A stretch of 64,000 nt of DNA from Ralstonia sp. 25mfcol4.1 (GCF_900104095.1 NZ_FNJO01000002.1:124001-188000); one strand, 5' to 3'; counted from the stretch's first letter, positions 35,355 through 45,509 are shown. Numbers and translations: made by a program. Notes: generated by a model not told the origin, from the letters alone.

Positions 35355-36497
35355 ATGATCGTGACACGCAGGACCACGCTGGCAGCCCTGGCCGCCACCG
35401 CCGTGCTGGCCCTGGCCGGCTGCGGCAAGAAGGAAGCCGAGAAGCCGGCCGAGACTGCCGCGCCGGCATCCGCCCCCGCTGCTGCCACCGGCGAACCGCT
35501 GAAGGTGGCCTTCGTCTACATCGGGCCGGTGGGCGACGCCGGCTGGACGTACGCGCACGACACGGGCCGCAAGGCCGTGGAAGCCAAGTTCGGCGACAAG
35601 GTCAAGACCACGTACGTCGAGAACGTGCCCGAATCCGCCGCCGACGCCGAGCGCGTGTTCCGTGACCTGGCCAGCCAGGGCAACAAGCTGATCTTCGGCA
35701 CCACGTTCGGCTACATGGAATCGATGCTGAAGGTGGCCAAGGAATTCCCGGACGTGAAGTTCGAGCACGCCACGGGCTTCAAGACCGCCGACAACCTGGC
35801 CCAGTACGACGTGCGCACCTATGAAGGCGCATACCTGGCGGGCGTGGTGGCCGGCAAGATGAGCAAGTCCGGCAAGATGGGCGTGGTGGCATCGGTGCCG
35901 ATTCCCGAGGTGATCCGCAACATCGATTCGTTCACGCTGGGCGCGCGCTCGGTGAACCCGAAGGCCACGGTCAAGGTGGTGTGGGTCAACAAGTGGTTCG
36001 ATCCGGGCAAGGAACGTGAAGCCGCCACGACGCTGATCGGCCAGGGCGTGGACATGCTGATGCAGAACACCGACTCCGCCGCCGTGGTGCAGACCGCGCA
36101 GGAAAAAGGCGTGTACGCGTTCGGCTGGGACAGCGACATGAGCAAGTTCGGCGAGAAGGCGCACCTGGCGGCATCGGTGATCTCGTGGGGCGTCTACTAC
36201 AACAAGGTGGTGGAAGACGTGCTCAACAACCAGTGGAAGAACAGCACCATCTGGTGGGGCCTCAAGGAAGGCATGATCGACCTGAAGGGCTTCAACGCCG
36301 TGGTGCCGGAAGACGTCAAGGCGCTGGTCGAAGAGCGCAAGAAGGGCATCGTCGATGGCAGCGCGCCGATCTGGAAGGGTCCGATCAAGGACAACGCCGG
36401 CAAGGAACAGGTTGCCGGCGGCGCCGTGGCCGACGACGCCTTCCTGCACAACGTGAAGTTCTACGTCGAAGGCGTGGAAGGCAACGTGCCGGGCTGA
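35355..36497 (+). CDS. BMP family substrate-binding lipoprotein
   Basis: Binding protein of 380 aa with lipobox LALAGC (Cys23), an Ala/Pro-rich linker, then a BmpA/Med fold: KVAFVYIGPVGDAGWTYAHDTGR and LIFGTTFGYMESML. These residues contact purine nucleosides or similar ligands in characterised BMP proteins. The ATG follows AGGAGAG. It ends with a strong terminator. With three upstream genes it completes an importer; substrate not determined. Confidence 0.9.
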   Translation: MIVTRRTTLAALAATAVLALAGCGKKEAEKPAETAAPASAPAAATGEPLKVAFVYIGPVGDAGWTYAHDTGRKAVEAKFGDKVKTTYVENVPESAADAERVFRDLASQGNKLIFGTTFGYMESMLKVAKEFPDVKFEHATGFKTADNLAQYDVRTYEGAYLAGVVAGKMSKSGKMGVVASVPIPEVIRNIDSFTLGARSVNPKATVKVVWVNKWFDPGKEREAATTLIGQGVDMLMQNTDSAAVVQTAQEKGVYAFGWDSDMSKFGEKAHLAASVISWGVYYNKVVEDVLNNQWKNSTIWWGLKEGMIDLKGFNAVVPEDVKALVEERKKGIVDGSAPIWKGPIKDNAGKEQVAGGAVADDAFLHNVKFYVEGVEGNVPG

Positions 36498-36527
36498 TTA
36501 CCCTGCGCCGAACCTTGCGCGATGAAG

Positions 36528-36557
36528 ACGCCAGCCTCCGGGCTGGCGTTTTTTTTG
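36528..36557 (+). terminator. Rho-independent terminator of the BMP importer operon
   Basis: Stem ACGCCAGCC / GGGCTGGCGT with a short loop and eight T residues. Confidence 0.92.
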
Positions 36558-36675
36558 CCCGGGCCGTACCGCCGCCACCGATCCGGCCGTGAAAAACCAT
36601 GGAACTTGAATCGCCACGCATCGGCCCAAGCTAGTGTTTCATGTCCTGCTGAACGTGTGACCAAGGAGGCCCATC

Positions 36676-36969
36676 ATGTGGAAGCGACTGTCAGCCCTGT
36701 GGACGCTGATACGGCGCGACGGCCGGCTGTTCTGGTTTGCCCTGCGCCACCCCGACGCGCCGCCCTGGCTCAAGCCGGCCGCGTTCGGCCTGCTGTTCTA
36801 CGCGATCTCGCCGATCGACCTGATCCCCGACGTGATTGCCGGCCTGGGCATCGTGGACGACGTGGTCATCATTCCGCTGGCCGTTCATCTGATCCTGAAG
36901 CGCCTGCCGCCGCACATCCTGCGCCAGGCCGGGATGCGCGCCACCGCCACCACGGTCAGGCCGCGCTGA
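36676..36969 (+). CDS. DUF1232 (YkvA family) membrane protein
   Basis: 97-residue protein with the family core LLFYAISPIDLIPDVIAGLGIVDDVVII. Two short membrane helices flank the PIDLIPD motif. The family is widespread and of unknown function; members are often near stress or detoxification genes. The ATG follows AAGGAGG. Monocistronic. Confidence 0.85.
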   Translation: MWKRLSALWTLIRRDGRLFWFALRHPDAPPWLKPAAFGLLFYAISPIDLIPDVIAGLGIVDDVVIIPLAVHLILKRLPPHILRQAGMRATATTVRPR

Positions 36970-36997
36970 CGCTGGCTTCCTGCCGGTTCACCCAAAG

Positions 36998-37026
36998 AAA
37001 AACCGCTGCCGAAGCAGCGGTTTTTT
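36998..37026. terminator. Bidirectional rho-independent terminator
   Basis: Stem AAAAACCGCTGC / GCAGCGGTTTTTT with a CGAA tetraloop, between the DUF1232 gene and convergent mgsA. Confidence 0.92.
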
Positions 37027-37050
37027 CATGGGCGCGTGACCGGCTGGGGA

Positions 37051-37470
37051 TCAGGTCTTCGGCACGAAGCAGTGCCGCGCCAGTTCCACCACCAGCAACT
37101 CGGCCGTGGCCAGGTTGGTGGCGCACGGCACATTGTGGACGTCGCACGCACGCACCAGCGCGTTGATGTCCGGTTCGTGCGGCTGCGGGGTCATCGGGTC
37201 ACGCAGGAAGATCACCGCCGTGACCTTGCCTTCGGCCAGTTGCGCGCCGATCTGCAGATCGCCGCCCCATGGGCCGGACAACATGCGGGTCACATCCAGC
37301 CCGACCTCGGCCGCGATACGGCCGCCGGTCGTGCCGGTGGCGAGCAGGTCGCACCGGGCCAGGAAGTCGCGATGGCGGCCAGCAAAGGCCACGATGTCGT
37401 CCTTCTTGTGATCGTGCGCGATCAGCGCGATACGCGGCCGGGGCTCCTGCACGATTTCCGACGTACCCAT
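37051..37470 (-). CDS. mgsA: Methylglyoxal synthase
   Basis: Converts dihydroxyacetone phosphate into methylglyoxal and phosphate. The 139-aa sequence shows [12 protein letters not shown] (phosphate-binding His and catalytic Asp region), [23 protein letters not shown] and [15 protein letters not shown], all family signatures. Its ATG (37470) overlaps the SDR stop by one base, so the two are coupled. Pairing with an oxidoreductase could link methylglyoxal formation and reduction, but this SDR is atypical. Confidence 0.94.
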   Translation of the reverse strand: MGTSEIVQEPRPRIALIAHDHKKDDIVAFAGRHRDFLARCDLLATGTTGGRIAAEVGLDVTRMLSGPWGGDLQIGAQLAEGKVTAVIFLRDPMTPQPHEPDINALVRACDVHNVPCATNLATAELLVVELARHCFVPKT

Positions 37471-38258
37471 CAGAACGTCCCCGGGTAGGCGCCGCCGTCC
37501 AGCAGCACGTTCTGGCCTGTCATGAAGGCGGCCTGCTTGCTGCACAGGAACGCGCAGGTGGCGCCGAACTCGGCCGGGTCGCCGAAGCGGCGGCTCGGGT
37601 TGGCGGCAGCGCGACGCTTGGCCATTTCCTCGATGCTGATGCCGGCCTTCTGGGCGCCGCCTTCCATCGTCTTCTTCAGGCGGTCGGTGTCGAACGGCCC
37701 CGGCAGCAGGTTGTTCACGGTTACGCCATGCTGCGCCACTTCGCGCGCCAGGCCGGCCACGAAGCCGGTCAGGCCCGAACGGGCACCGTTCGACAGGCCC
37801 AGCACGTCGATCGGCGCCTTCACCGCACCGCTGGTGATGTTGACGATGCGGCCCCAGCGGCGCGCGATCATGCCGTCGATGGTCGACTTGATGAGTTCGA
37901 TCGGCGTCAGCATGTTGGCGTCCAGCGCGGCGATCCACTCGTCGCGGCCCCAGTCGCGGAAGTTGCCCGGCGGCGGGCCGCCGGCGTTGTTCACCAGGAT
38001 GTCCAGGTCGCCCAGCTTGGCCACGGCGTCCAGGGCCAGCTTGCGGCCTTCCGAGGTGGTGATGTCGGTCGCCACCGCGATCACGCGGCGGCCATGGCGG
38101 GCGCGCAGGTCGGCGGCGGCCTTTTCCAGCGCCTCGGCGCCACGGGCCACGATCACCACATCGACACCTTCCGCCGCGAGCGCATCGGCACACGCCAGCC
38201 CAAGCCCCTTGCTGGCGCCACACACCAGCGCATGCTTACCGCGCAGTCCAAAATCCAT
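37470..38258 (-). CDS. SDR family protein lacking the canonical catalytic Tyr-Lys
   Basis: Rossmann-fold short-chain dehydrogenase-like protein of 262 aa. The cofactor loop [10 protein letters not shown] and NNAG motif are normal. In the active site the Ser is kept (NITSG) but the YxxxK motif is replaced: aligned on [16 protein letters not shown], the sequence reads SNGAR, giving Tyr to Ser and Lys to Arg. This matches a known BKR-like SDR subgroup with an imperfect tetrad. Activity as an ordinary ketoreductase is therefore doubtful. Its stop overlaps the mgsA start (TGATG). Confidence 0.88.
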   Translation of the reverse strand: MDFGLRGKHALVCGASKGLGLACADALAAEGVDVVIVARGAEALEKAAADLRARHGRRVIAVATDITTSEGRKLALDAVAKLGDLDILVNNAGGPPPGNFRDWGRDEWIAALDANMLTPIELIKSTIDGMIARRWGRIVNITSGAVKAPIDVLGLSNGARSGLTGFVAGLAREVAQHGVTVNNLLPGPFDTDRLKKTMEGGAQKAGISIEEMAKRRAAANPSRRFGDPAEFGATCAFLCSKQAAFMTGQNVLLDGGAYPGTF

Positions 38259-38303
38259 GGCTTCTCTCTCCTTCCTTGGTTGGTTCTCTTCGAATGACTT
38301 GTT

Positions 38304-39230
38304 TCAGGCCTTCCGGCTCGACAGCAGGTACATGCCGCCCAGCACCAGTGCGCTGCCCGCCAGCTGCACGCCCGTGACCGGCTCGCCCAGCACCCAGAAC
38401 GCCAGCGCCAGCGTGGACACGGGGCCGATCATGCCGGCCTGCGATGCCAGCGGCGCCCCGATGCGTGCCACGGCGATCATCGTCAGCGACACAGGCAGCA
38501 CGGTACAAAATACCGCGTTGATGACCGACAGCCACAGCAGGGGCGCCGGCTGCGCCAGTTCGGCCAGCGGCCGTCCCAGCGCCACGTACTGGATCACGCA
38601 GCACAGCGTGGAGACGCACATCGCATACGCCACCAGCCGCAGCGACCCCACGCGCTTGACCAGCTCGCCGCTCAGAATCAGATAAACACCATACGACATC
38701 GCGCTGGCCAGCACCAGCGCGCCGCCCAGCCAGACCTGGCCGCCGCTCACGTCGAGATCGTGCGCGAAGACGAGCACGATCCCGGCATAGGCCAGCAGCA
38801 GCGAGATCCACTGTCGCGCATGGATGTGCCGACGGAACACCGGCGCCGTGACCAGCAGCACGAACGACGGCGTCAGGAACAGGATCAGCCGCTCCAGCCC
38901 GGCCGTGATGTACTGCAGGCCCAGGAAATCCAGGAAGCTCGACAGGTAATAGCCGATGAACCCGAGGAACACCACCCGGCCGCGATCGGCCCATGACAGC
39001 GCCGGCAGCTTGCGTGCCTGCCACCAGCCGATGGCCATGAACAGCGGCACCGCAAACAGCATGCGCAGCGTGATGACCATCACGGCATCCACGCTGTAGC
39101 GGTACATGAGCTTGGCCACGATGGCCTTGGCGGAAAACAGCACGGCGCCGACGGCCGCGGTGGCAAGTCCGACGCGCTGTGCGACAGGCACTTCGGCGGA
39201 CGGGGAGAGGGACTTCTGGGAAGCGGGCAC
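38304..39230 (-). CDS. EamA/DMT family transporter
   Basis: Inner membrane protein of about 308 aa with ten predicted helices in two EamA repeats. The first starts VGLATAAVGAVLFSAKAIVAKLMY, and the second around VWLGGALVLASAMSYGVYLILSGELV. DMT members export amino acids, metabolites or drugs, or import cofactors; the substrate here is unknown. The start is unclear: GTG 39230 gives a normal length, while ATG 39353 or GTG 39191 are alternatives and none has a good ribosome site. It diverges from the second Bug receptor gene. Confidence 0.78.
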   Translation of the reverse strand: MPASQKSLSPSAEVPVAQRVGLATAAVGAVLFSAKAIVAKLMYRYSVDAVMVITLRMLFAVPLFMAIGWWQARKLPALSWADRGRVVFLGFIGYYLSSFLDFLGLQYITAGLERLILFLTPSFVLLVTAPVFRRHIHARQWISLLLAYAGIVLVFAHDLDVSGGQVWLGGALVLASAMSYGVYLILSGELVKRVGSLRLVAYAMCVSTLCCVIQYVALGRPLAELAQPAPLLWLSVINAVFCTVLPVSLTMIAVARIGAPLASQAGMIGPVSTLALAFWVLGEPVTGVQLAGSALVLGGMYLLSSRKA

Positions 39231-39456
39231 GGGGACGCGGGAATCTTGACGCCGGGCCGCACCCACGCTCAGCGCAGGCGGCACGGCGGAACCCGCCGAT
39301 TGTATGTCAAAAGGCGCCAGTGCTTCGGGTGCCGGCCCGGCGCGCCGGGGCATCCTGCGGCAATGCCTGCTTTCCCATACAATGGGCCGCGCCGGGCCAC
39401 GCACCGTCATGGTGCGTAACCTGGCCACATAACAACATTCCGGAGACTCCCGAGCC

Positions 39457-40473
39457 ATGCCGCTCCATCGCCTTGCCGCGCGCCGTCGCGTTTTCCTGTC
39501 CGCCACCGTCCGTACCGCGCTGGCCGCATCCGCCCTGTCGATGCTGGCCGGCGCCGGCGGTGTCCTGGCCGCCGACGCCTTCCCGAGCAAACCCATCCGC
39601 TTCGTCGTGCCCTACGCGGCGGGCGGCACCACCGACCTGGTGGCACGTACCGTCGGCCAGCGCGTGGCCGAGAAGCTGGGGCAACCCGTGGTGATCGAGA
39701 ACCGGCCCGGCGCCGGCGGCAACATCGGCATGGAAGCCGTGGCCAAGGCGCCTGCCGATGGCTACACGATCGGCTTCGGCGCCATTTCGACCAACGCGCT
39801 GAATCCGCACATCTACAAGCACGTACCGTTCGATCCGCGCCGCGATTTCACGGCCATCAGCCTGCTGGGCACCTCGACCATCGTGCTGGAAGTGAACAAC
39901 GACCTGCCCGTGAAGACGGTGCCGGAACTGATCGCCTATGCCAAGGCGCATCCGGGGCTGACCTATGCCACGGCCGGCACCGGCACGTCGATGCACCTGG
40001 CCGGCGCGATGTTCTCGCAGATGACGCAGACCGGGCTGGTCCATGTGCCTTACAAGGGCAGCAGCCCGGCCATCAACGACATGCTGGGCGGTCATATCCA
40101 GGTGATGTTCGACAACCTGCCCGCGTCGCTGCCGCATATCCAGGCCGGCAAGCTGCGCGCGCTGGCCGTGGCGGGCAAGACGCGCTCGCCGTCGCTGCCC
40201 AACGTGCCCACGCTGGCCGAAGCCGGCCTGCCCGGCTATGCCGTGGAACCGTGGTTTGGCGTGTACGGGCCGGCCAACCTGCCCGCGCCGGTGACCCAGG
40301 CCCTGAACGCGGCCTTCGTCGAGGCCCTGGCCCGCCCCGACGTGCGCGACAAGCTGGCCCAGGCCGGTTTCAATCCGAAGGGATCCAGCGCCGCCGAGCT
40401 GCAGACGCTGACGCAAAGCGAGTACGAGCGGTTCGGAAAGGTCGCAAAATCGGCCGCCATCACGGTGGACTGA
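39457..40473 (+). CDS. Tripartite tricarboxylate transporter receptor, Bug/TctC family (second)
   Basis: Periplasmic binding protein of 338 aa. The signal sequence has a twin-Arg-like ARRR before the hydrophobic core and ends near VLAADA. The mature region [23 protein letters not shown] and [11 protein letters not shown] are Bug hallmarks. A monocistronic orphan receptor, as in many Bug genes, followed by upp. Ligand unknown. It is only moderately similar by eye to the receptor at 20879. Confidence 0.9.
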   Translation: MPLHRLAARRRVFLSATVRTALAASALSMLAGAGGVLAADAFPSKPIRFVVPYAAGGTTDLVARTVGQRVAEKLGQPVVIENRPGAGGNIGMEAVAKAPADGYTIGFGAISTNALNPHIYKHVPFDPRRDFTAISLLGTSTIVLEVNNDLPVKTVPELIAYAKAHPGLTYATAGTGTSMHLAGAMFSQMTQTGLVHVPYKGSSPAINDMLGGHIQVMFDNLPASLPHIQAGKLRALAVAGKTRSPSLPNVPTLAEAGLPGYAVEPWFGVYGPANLPAPVTQALNAAFVEALARPDVRDKLAQAGFNPKGSSAAELQTLTQSEYERFGKVAKSAAITVD

Positions 40474-40510
40474 CCGCCTGCCCGCCTCGCTCGGCCCGGC
40501 GCGCATCCAT

Positions 40511-40516
40511 TACAAT
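40511..40516 (+). promoter_or_regulatory. -10 element of upp
   Basis: TACAAT, five of six matches, 61 bases before the upp ATG. Transcription would begin just ahead of the hairpin at 40528-40553. Confidence 0.45.
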
Positions 40517-40527
40517 CGCGCTGCATC

Positions 40528-40553
40528 GGGCCCTCTCGCCTCAGGGAGGGCCC
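40528..40553 (+). promoter_or_regulatory. 5' leader hairpin of upp
   Basis: GGGCCCTC (40528-40535) pairs perfectly with GAGGGCCC (40546-40553) over a 10-base loop. There is no T run after it, so it is not a classical terminator. It ends 23 bases before the start codon. Confidence 0.5.
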
Positions 40554-40576
40554 CTACCGTATCTGCCGAGCCCGCC

Positions 40577-41227
40577 ATGAAACAGGATCCCCGCTTTCCC
40601 AACCTCTTCATCCTCGATCACCCGCTGATCCAGCACAAGCTGTCGCACATGCGCGACAAGGAAACGTCGACGCGCACGTTCCGCGAGCTGCTGCGCGAGA
40701 TCACGCTGCTGATGGGCTACGAGATCACGCGCAACCTGCCGCTGACCACGCGCCGCATCGACACCCCGCTGGTGGCAGTGGACGCGCCCGTCATCGCCGG
40801 CAAGAAGCTGACGATCGTGCCGGTGCTGCGCGCCGGCGTGGGCATGAGCGATGGCCTGGTGGAGCTGATTCCGTCGGCGCGTATCGGCCATATCGGCGTG
40901 TACCGCGACGAACAACACCGCCCGGTGGAATACCTGGTGCGCCTGCCGGACCTGGAAGACCGCTCGTTCATCCTGTGCGATCCGATGGTGGCCACCGGCT
41001 ATTCGGCCGCGCATGCGGTGGACGTGCTCAAGCGCCGAGGCGTACCCGACGAGGCCATCACGTTCGTGGCGCTGGTGGCCGCGCCGGAAGGTGTCGAAGT
41101 GTTTCAAAAGGCGCATCCGGGCGTGAAGCTGTTCGTGGCCTCGCTGGACAGCCATCTGGACGAGCACGCCTACATCGTGCCGGGCCTGGGCGATGCGGGC
41201 GACCGCCTGTTCGGCACCAAGAACTGA
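40577..41227 (+). CDS. upp: Uracil phosphoribosyltransferase
   Basis: Pyrimidine salvage enzyme that converts uracil plus PRPP into UMP. 216 aa with [26 protein letters not shown] at the start. The PRPP-binding loop is [14 protein letters not shown], and the uracil-binding end is [16 protein letters not shown]. All are family signatures. It stands alone; the leader has a strong hairpin. Confidence 0.96.
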   Translation: MKQDPRFPNLFILDHPLIQHKLSHMRDKETSTRTFRELLREITLLMGYEITRNLPLTTRRIDTPLVAVDAPVIAGKKLTIVPVLRAGVGMSDGLVELIPSARIGHIGVYRDEQHRPVEYLVRLPDLEDRSFILCDPMVATGYSAAHAVDVLKRRGVPDEAITFVALVAAPEGVEVFQKAHPGVKLFVASLDSHLDEHAYIVPGLGDAGDRLFGTKN

Positions 41228-41234
41228 TGCCCCA

Positions 41235-41254
41235 TCGACGCCGACAGGCGTCGA
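41235..41254 (+). other. Hairpin downstream of upp
   Basis: Perfect 8-base stem TCGACGCC / GGCGTCGA with a GACA loop, eight bases after the upp stop. No T run follows, so it may protect the mRNA end rather than terminate. Confidence 0.5.
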
Positions 41255-41351
41255 CTGAGCCGGCCGCGTTTGATGCGCCTCAATATTGATGGGGGCGGGG
41301 TGATCCAGACTGGAATGCCGTCTACGGCATATTCAAGCAAGGAGCCACCCC

Positions 41352-41522
41352 ATGGAAGCACTGAAGATCCTGACCTCGACGGCGACCGGCCTGGCCAGCC
41401 TCGCCGTCATCGCATTCATCATCGGCATGGCGGCCTTCTACGCCTGCCTGTTCGCCCGCAAGGCGCGCGAGGATGCGGAAGCCGCCAGGCGCGGCTCGGA
41501 ATCATCCGGTCGACCGCAATAA
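41352..41522 (+). CDS. DUF3149 family micro-protein (56 aa)
   Basis: Very short gene that reads MEALKILTSTATGLASLAVI and continues with one hydrophobic helix (AVIAFIIGMAAFYACLFA) and a charged C-terminus, so a single-span inner membrane protein with the tail in the cytoplasm is likely. Matches the DUF3149 pattern seen in betaproteobacteria. A strong AAGGAG sits eight bases before the ATG. The stop lies inside the following terminator region. Function unknown. Confidence 0.75.
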   Translation: MEALKILTSTATGLASLAVIAFIIGMAAFYACLFARKAREDAEAARRGSESSGRPQ

Positions 41523-41550
41523 AAAACGCCCGCGCAATGCGGGCGTTTCC
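41521..41550. terminator. Terminator between the DUF3149 and DUF853 genes
   Basis: AAAACGCCCGC / GCGGGCGTTT with a short loop. On the minus strand it ends in six T residues, so it mainly serves the DUF853 gene. Confidence 0.85.
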
Positions 41551-41573
41551 ACATGGTGGCCCTGGACGGATGA

Positions 41574-43112
41574 CTACTTTTTCTTGCCGCCGCCCAGCAG
41601 GCTGCCCAACACACCGCGAATCAGTTCGCGCCCGACCTGTGACCCCACCGTGCGCGCCGCCGACTTGGCCACCGATTCCAGGATCGAATCGCCACGCCCG
41701 GTCTTGCCCGTGCCGCGCGTGAGCGAGCCCCAGACTTCGCCGACCCAGCCGCCCTCTTCCTGTGCCGGGGCGCCGCCCGGCTGGGCGCCAGGCTTCGTGG
41801 GAACCTTCGCATCGGCCGGCCCGCCGTTGGGTGCCGGCGCCACGGCGGCACGCAATTTTTCGTAGGCCGATTCGCGGTCGATGGTCTGCTCGTACGTGCC
41901 GGCCACCAGCGAACTGGCGATCAGCGCCTTGCGTTCGTCCTCGTTGATCGGACCGATCCGGCTGCCCGGCGCCAACACCCAGGCGCGTTCGGTCACGCCC
42001 GGCGTGCCCTTGGCATCGAGACACGACACCAGCGCCTCGCCCACACCCAGTTCGCCGATCACCTGCTCCAGATCCAGCCCGGGATTGGCCCGCATGGTCG
42101 TGGCCGCCACCTTGACGGCCTTCTGGTCGCGCGGCGTGAAGGCACGCAGCGCGTGCTGCACGCGGTTGCCCAGCTGGCCGAGCACGGTGTCGGGGATATC
42201 CACGGGGTTCTGCGTCACGAAATACACGCCCACGCCCTTGGACCGCACCAGCCGCACCACCTGCTCGATCTTGTCGAGCAGCGCCTTGGGCGCGTCGTTG
42301 AACAGCAGGTGCGCCTCGTCGAAGAAGAACACGAGCTTGGGCTTGTCGAGATCGCCGGCCTCGGGCAGCTTTTCGAACAATTCCGATAGCATCCAGAGCA
42401 GGAAGGTGGCATAGAGGCGCGGCGCGTTCATCAGCTTGTCGGCCGCCAGGATATTGACCACCCCCTGGCCCTTCTCGGTCTGGATGAAGTCGTCCAGGTT
42501 CAGCATCGGCTCGCCGAAGAATTTGTCGGCGCCCTGCGATTCCAGCGCCACCAGGCCGCGCTGGATGGCGCCGATCGACGCCGACGAGATATTGCCGTAC
42601 TCGGTGGTGAACTGGCTCGCGTTGTCGCCCACATGCTGCAGCATCGCGCGCAGATCCTTGGCATCGAGCAGCAGCAGGCCGCCGGCATCGGCGATGCGGA
42701 ACACCAGGTTCAGCACGCCCTGCTGGGTGTCGTTCAGTTCCAGCATGCGCGACAGCAGCAGTGGGCCCATGTGCGACACCGTCGCGCGCACCGGATGGCC
42801 CTTTTCGCCGAAGACGTCCCACAGCGTGGTCGGGCAGCCGCCCCATGCCGGCTCGGGCAGGCCGTGTTCCGCCAGGCGGGCCTTGAGCTTGTCCGATGGC
42901 TGGCCCGGCTGGGAAATGCCGGTCAGGTCACCTTTGACGTCGGCCATGAACACCGGCACGCCCAGCCGGGAGAAGCCCTGCGCAAGGGTCTGCAGCGTGA
43001 CGGTCTTGCCGGTGCCGGTGGCGCCGGTGATCAGGCCGTGCCGGTTGCCCATCTCGGGCAGCAGCACCAGTTCGTGGTCGGCGTTCTTGGCGATGAGGAT
43101 GGGATCGGCCAT
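41574..43112 (-). CDS. HerA-like ATPase, DUF853 (YjgR family)
   Basis: P-loop ATPase of the HerA/FtsK superfamily, 512 aa. Walker [17 protein letters not shown] (about residues 28-43), Walker [14 protein letters not shown], and a sensor region [12 protein letters not shown] are clear. The C-terminal part is a low-complexity linker followed by a conserved end ([37 protein letters not shown]). Function unproven; relatives translocate DNA. The ATG at 43112 gives the family start [30 protein letters not shown]. Monocistronic. Confidence 0.88.
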   Translation of the reverse strand: MADPILIAKNADHELVLLPEMGNRHGLITGATGTGKTVTLQTLAQGFSRLGVPVFMADVKGDLTGISQPGQPSDKLKARLAEHGLPEPAWGGCPTTLWDVFGEKGHPVRATVSHMGPLLLSRMLELNDTQQGVLNLVFRIADAGGLLLLDAKDLRAMLQHVGDNASQFTTEYGNISSASIGAIQRGLVALESQGADKFFGEPMLNLDDFIQTEKGQGVVNILAADKLMNAPRLYATFLLWMLSELFEKLPEAGDLDKPKLVFFFDEAHLLFNDAPKALLDKIEQVVRLVRSKGVGVYFVTQNPVDIPDTVLGQLGNRVQHALRAFTPRDQKAVKVAATTMRANPGLDLEQVIGELGVGEALVSCLDAKGTPGVTERAWVLAPGSRIGPINEDERKALIASSLVAGTYEQTIDRESAYEKLRAAVAPAPNGGPADAKVPTKPGAQPGGAPAQEEGGWVGEVWGSLTRGTGKTGRGDSILESVAKSAARTVGSQVGRELIRGVLGSLLGGGKKK

Positions 43113-43394
43113 GGCGGGGTCTCGTCGGTCGGCGGTCAGGGCAGGAAACAGGTGCGAAACGGATATGAAACGGGTCGGGGCGGGGCAAACAACCCATACA
43201 TGGCACTGCGGGGCGGCAGGGGCGCGTGATAAAATCCTGCGCTGATTATAGCCAGCAGATTGGCACATCAATCACATGGCGTGGCCGCCGGATCGGCTGG
43301 ATTCGTCCCAGAGACCCGTCCGGCTCCGGCCCCGCCGGCGCAATGCCGCCGGGTTCCCACACCACACGACACGTTTTCCGCTTCGGAGAGAAAC

Positions 43395-44120
43395 ATGGCC
43401 GGTCATTCCAAATGGGCCAACATCAAACACAAGAAAGCTGCCGCTGACGCCAAGCGCGGCAAGATCTGGACACGCCTGATCAAGGAAATCACCGTGGCCG
43501 CCAAGCTCGGCGGCGGCGACATCGATTCGAACCCGCGCCTGCGCCTGGCCATGGAAAAGGCCATGGACGCCAACATGCCCAAGGACAACATCCAGCGGGC
43601 GATCCAGCGTGGCGTGGGCGGCCTGGAAGGCGCCAACTACGAAGAAATCCGCTACGAGGGCTACGGCCTTGCCGGCGCCGCGATCATCGTCGACTGCCTG
43701 ACCGACAACCGCACCCGTACCGTGGCCGAAGTGCGCCACGCGTTCTCGAAGCACGGCGGCAACATGGGCACCGAGGGTTCGGTGGCGTTCATGTTCACGC
43801 ACTGCGGCCAGTTCCTGTTCGCGCCGGAAACGCCCGAGGACAAGCTGATGGACGCCGCGCTCGAGGCCGGCGCCGACGACGTGGTGACCAACGACGACGG
43901 CTCGATCGAAGTCACCTGCCCGCCCAACGATTTCGGCGCGGTCAAGGCGGCCCTGGAAGCGGCCGGCTTCAAGGCCGAACTGGCCGACGTGGTGATGAAG
44001 CCGCAGAACGAGGTCAGCTTTACCGGCGACGACGCCGTCAAGATGCAGAAGCTGCTGGACGCGCTGGAAAACCTGGACGACGTACAGGAAGTCTTCACCA
44101 ACGCGGTGATCGAGGAATAA
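43395..44120 (+). CDS. yebC: YebC/PmpR family transcription/translation factor
   Basis: 241-aa protein starting [32 protein letters not shown], the hallmark of the family. The middle has [21 protein letters not shown], and the C-terminus is acidic. Characterised members act as DNA-binding regulators (PmpR) or as ribosome-associated factors helping with polyproline stretches (YebC2-type). The sequence alone does not settle which. ATG 43395 has GGAGAG upstream. Followed by purD after 85 bases. Confidence 0.94.
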   Translation: MAGHSKWANIKHKKAAADAKRGKIWTRLIKEITVAAKLGGGDIDSNPRLRLAMEKAMDANMPKDNIQRAIQRGVGGLEGANYEEIRYEGYGLAGAAIIVDCLTDNRTRTVAEVRHAFSKHGGNMGTEGSVAFMFTHCGQFLFAPETPEDKLMDAALEAGADDVVTNDDGSIEVTCPPNDFGAVKAALEAAGFKAELADVVMKPQNEVSFTGDDAVKMQKLLDALENLDDVQEVFTNAVIEE

Positions 44121-44205
44121 GTCCTCGCGCCGCGCCCCACGGCGGCAGCCCGGATCCCAGTCCAGCTGCCGCTTTTCGCATGCGTTTCTTTTCTGGCAGT
44201 GGATC

Positions 44206-45474
44206 ATGAAAGTTTTGGTTGTCGGTTCCGGTGGGCGTGAGCACGCACTGGCCTGGAAATTGGCCCAGTCGCCCAAGGTGCAGGTCGTCTACGTGGCGCC
44301 GGGCAACGGCGGCACGGCGCTCGACAAGCGCCTGCAGAACGTGCCGCTGACCGATCCCGAAGTGCTGGCCGCCTTTGTGGAGCGTGAAGGCGTGGCCTTC
44401 ACCGTGGTGGGCCCCGAGGCCCCGCTGGCCGCCGGTATCGTCGATGTGTTCCGCGCCCGCGGCCTGCGCATCTTCGGGCCGACCAAGGCTGCCGCGCAGC
44501 TGGAATCGTCGAAGGACTTCGCCAAGGCGTTCATGCATCGCCACGGCATCCCGACCGCCTTCTACAAGACGTTCTCGGACGCCGCCGGCGCCCACGCCTA
44601 TATCGACGCGCAGGGCGCGCCGATCGTGATCAAGGCCGATGGCCTGGCCGCGGGCAAGGGCGTGGTGGTGGCGATGACGCTGGAAGAAGCGCACGGCGCC
44701 GTGGACATGATGCTGGCCGACAACAAGCTGGGCGATGCCGGCGCCCGCGTGGTGATCGAGGAATTCCTGGAAGGCGAGGAAGCCAGCTTCATCGTCATGG
44801 TGGACGGCAAGAACGTGCTGGCCCTGGCCACCAGCCAGGACCACAAGCGCCTGCTGGACGCCGACGCCGGCCCCAACACGGGCGGCATGGGCGCCTATTC
44901 GCCGGCCCCGGTGGTGACGCCGGCCCTGCACGCCCGCGCGCTGCGCGAGATCATCCTGCCGACCGTGCGCGGCATGGAAAAGGACGGCATTCCGTTCACC
45001 GGCTTCCTCTACGCCGGTCTGATGATCGACAAGGACGGCAATCCGAAGACGCTGGAATTCAACTGCCGCATGGGCGATCCGGAAACGCAGCCGATCATGG
45101 CGCGCCTGAAGACCGACCTGGTCGACGTGATGGAAGCCGCCGTGGATGGCAAGCTGGACCAGATCGAGCTGGACTGGGACCGCCGCACCGCGCTGGGCGT
45201 AGTCATGGCCGCCTACGACTATCCGGAGAACCCCCGCAAGGGTGACGTCATCACCGGCATCCCCGCCGAAACCGACGACGCCGTGACGTTCCACGCGGGC
45301 ACCACGCTGCAGGACGGCACGCTGCGTACGTCCGGCGGCCGCGTGCTGTGCGTGGTAGGCCTGGCCGACACGGTCAGGGCCGCGCAGAAGAACGCCTACG
45401 CCGCGGTGGAGCAGATCCACTTCGACGGCATGCAGTTCCGGACCGACATCGGCTACCGCGCCATCAAGCGCTGA
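44206..45474 (+). CDS. purD: Phosphoribosylamine-glycine ligase
   Basis: Second step of purine synthesis: phosphoribosylamine plus glycine plus ATP to GAR. ATP-grasp enzyme of 422 aa. The N-terminal MKVLVVGSGGREHALAWKLAQSP, PGNGGTA and VVIEEFLEGEEASF, then LEFNCRMGDPETQ near residues 285-297, are signatures. Its downstream gap contains a large hairpin before hemF. Confidence 0.96.
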   Translation: MKVLVVGSGGREHALAWKLAQSPKVQVVYVAPGNGGTALDKRLQNVPLTDPEVLAAFVEREGVAFTVVGPEAPLAAGIVDVFRARGLRIFGPTKAAAQLESSKDFAKAFMHRHGIPTAFYKTFSDAAGAHAYIDAQGAPIVIKADGLAAGKGVVVAMTLEEAHGAVDMMLADNKLGDAGARVVIEEFLEGEEASFIVMVDGKNVLALATSQDHKRLLDADAGPNTGGMGAYSPAPVVTPALHARALREIILPTVRGMEKDGIPFTGFLYAGLMIDKDGNPKTLEFNCRMGDPETQPIMARLKTDLVDVMEAAVDGKLDQIELDWDRRTALGVVMAAYDYPENPRKGDVITGIPAETDDAVTFHAGTTLQDGTLRTSGGRVLCVVGLADTVRAAQKNAYAAVEQIHFDGMQFRTDIGYRAIKR

Positions 45475-45509
45475 CCGCCCCGCGGCCGCCGTCAGACCGG
45501 TTTTGCCCG

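Noticed and set aside
33231..36449. 1072-codon open frame on the minus strand
   Set aside because: It runs antisense to the whole BMP importer, has His/Gln/Arg-rich composition with no known domain, and results from high GC at third codon positions of the real genes.
37051..38223. Apparent 390-residue fusion ending in methylglyoxal synthase
   Set aside because: The N-terminal part is a shadow frame of the SDR gene. MgsA starts at 37470 with the normal family length.
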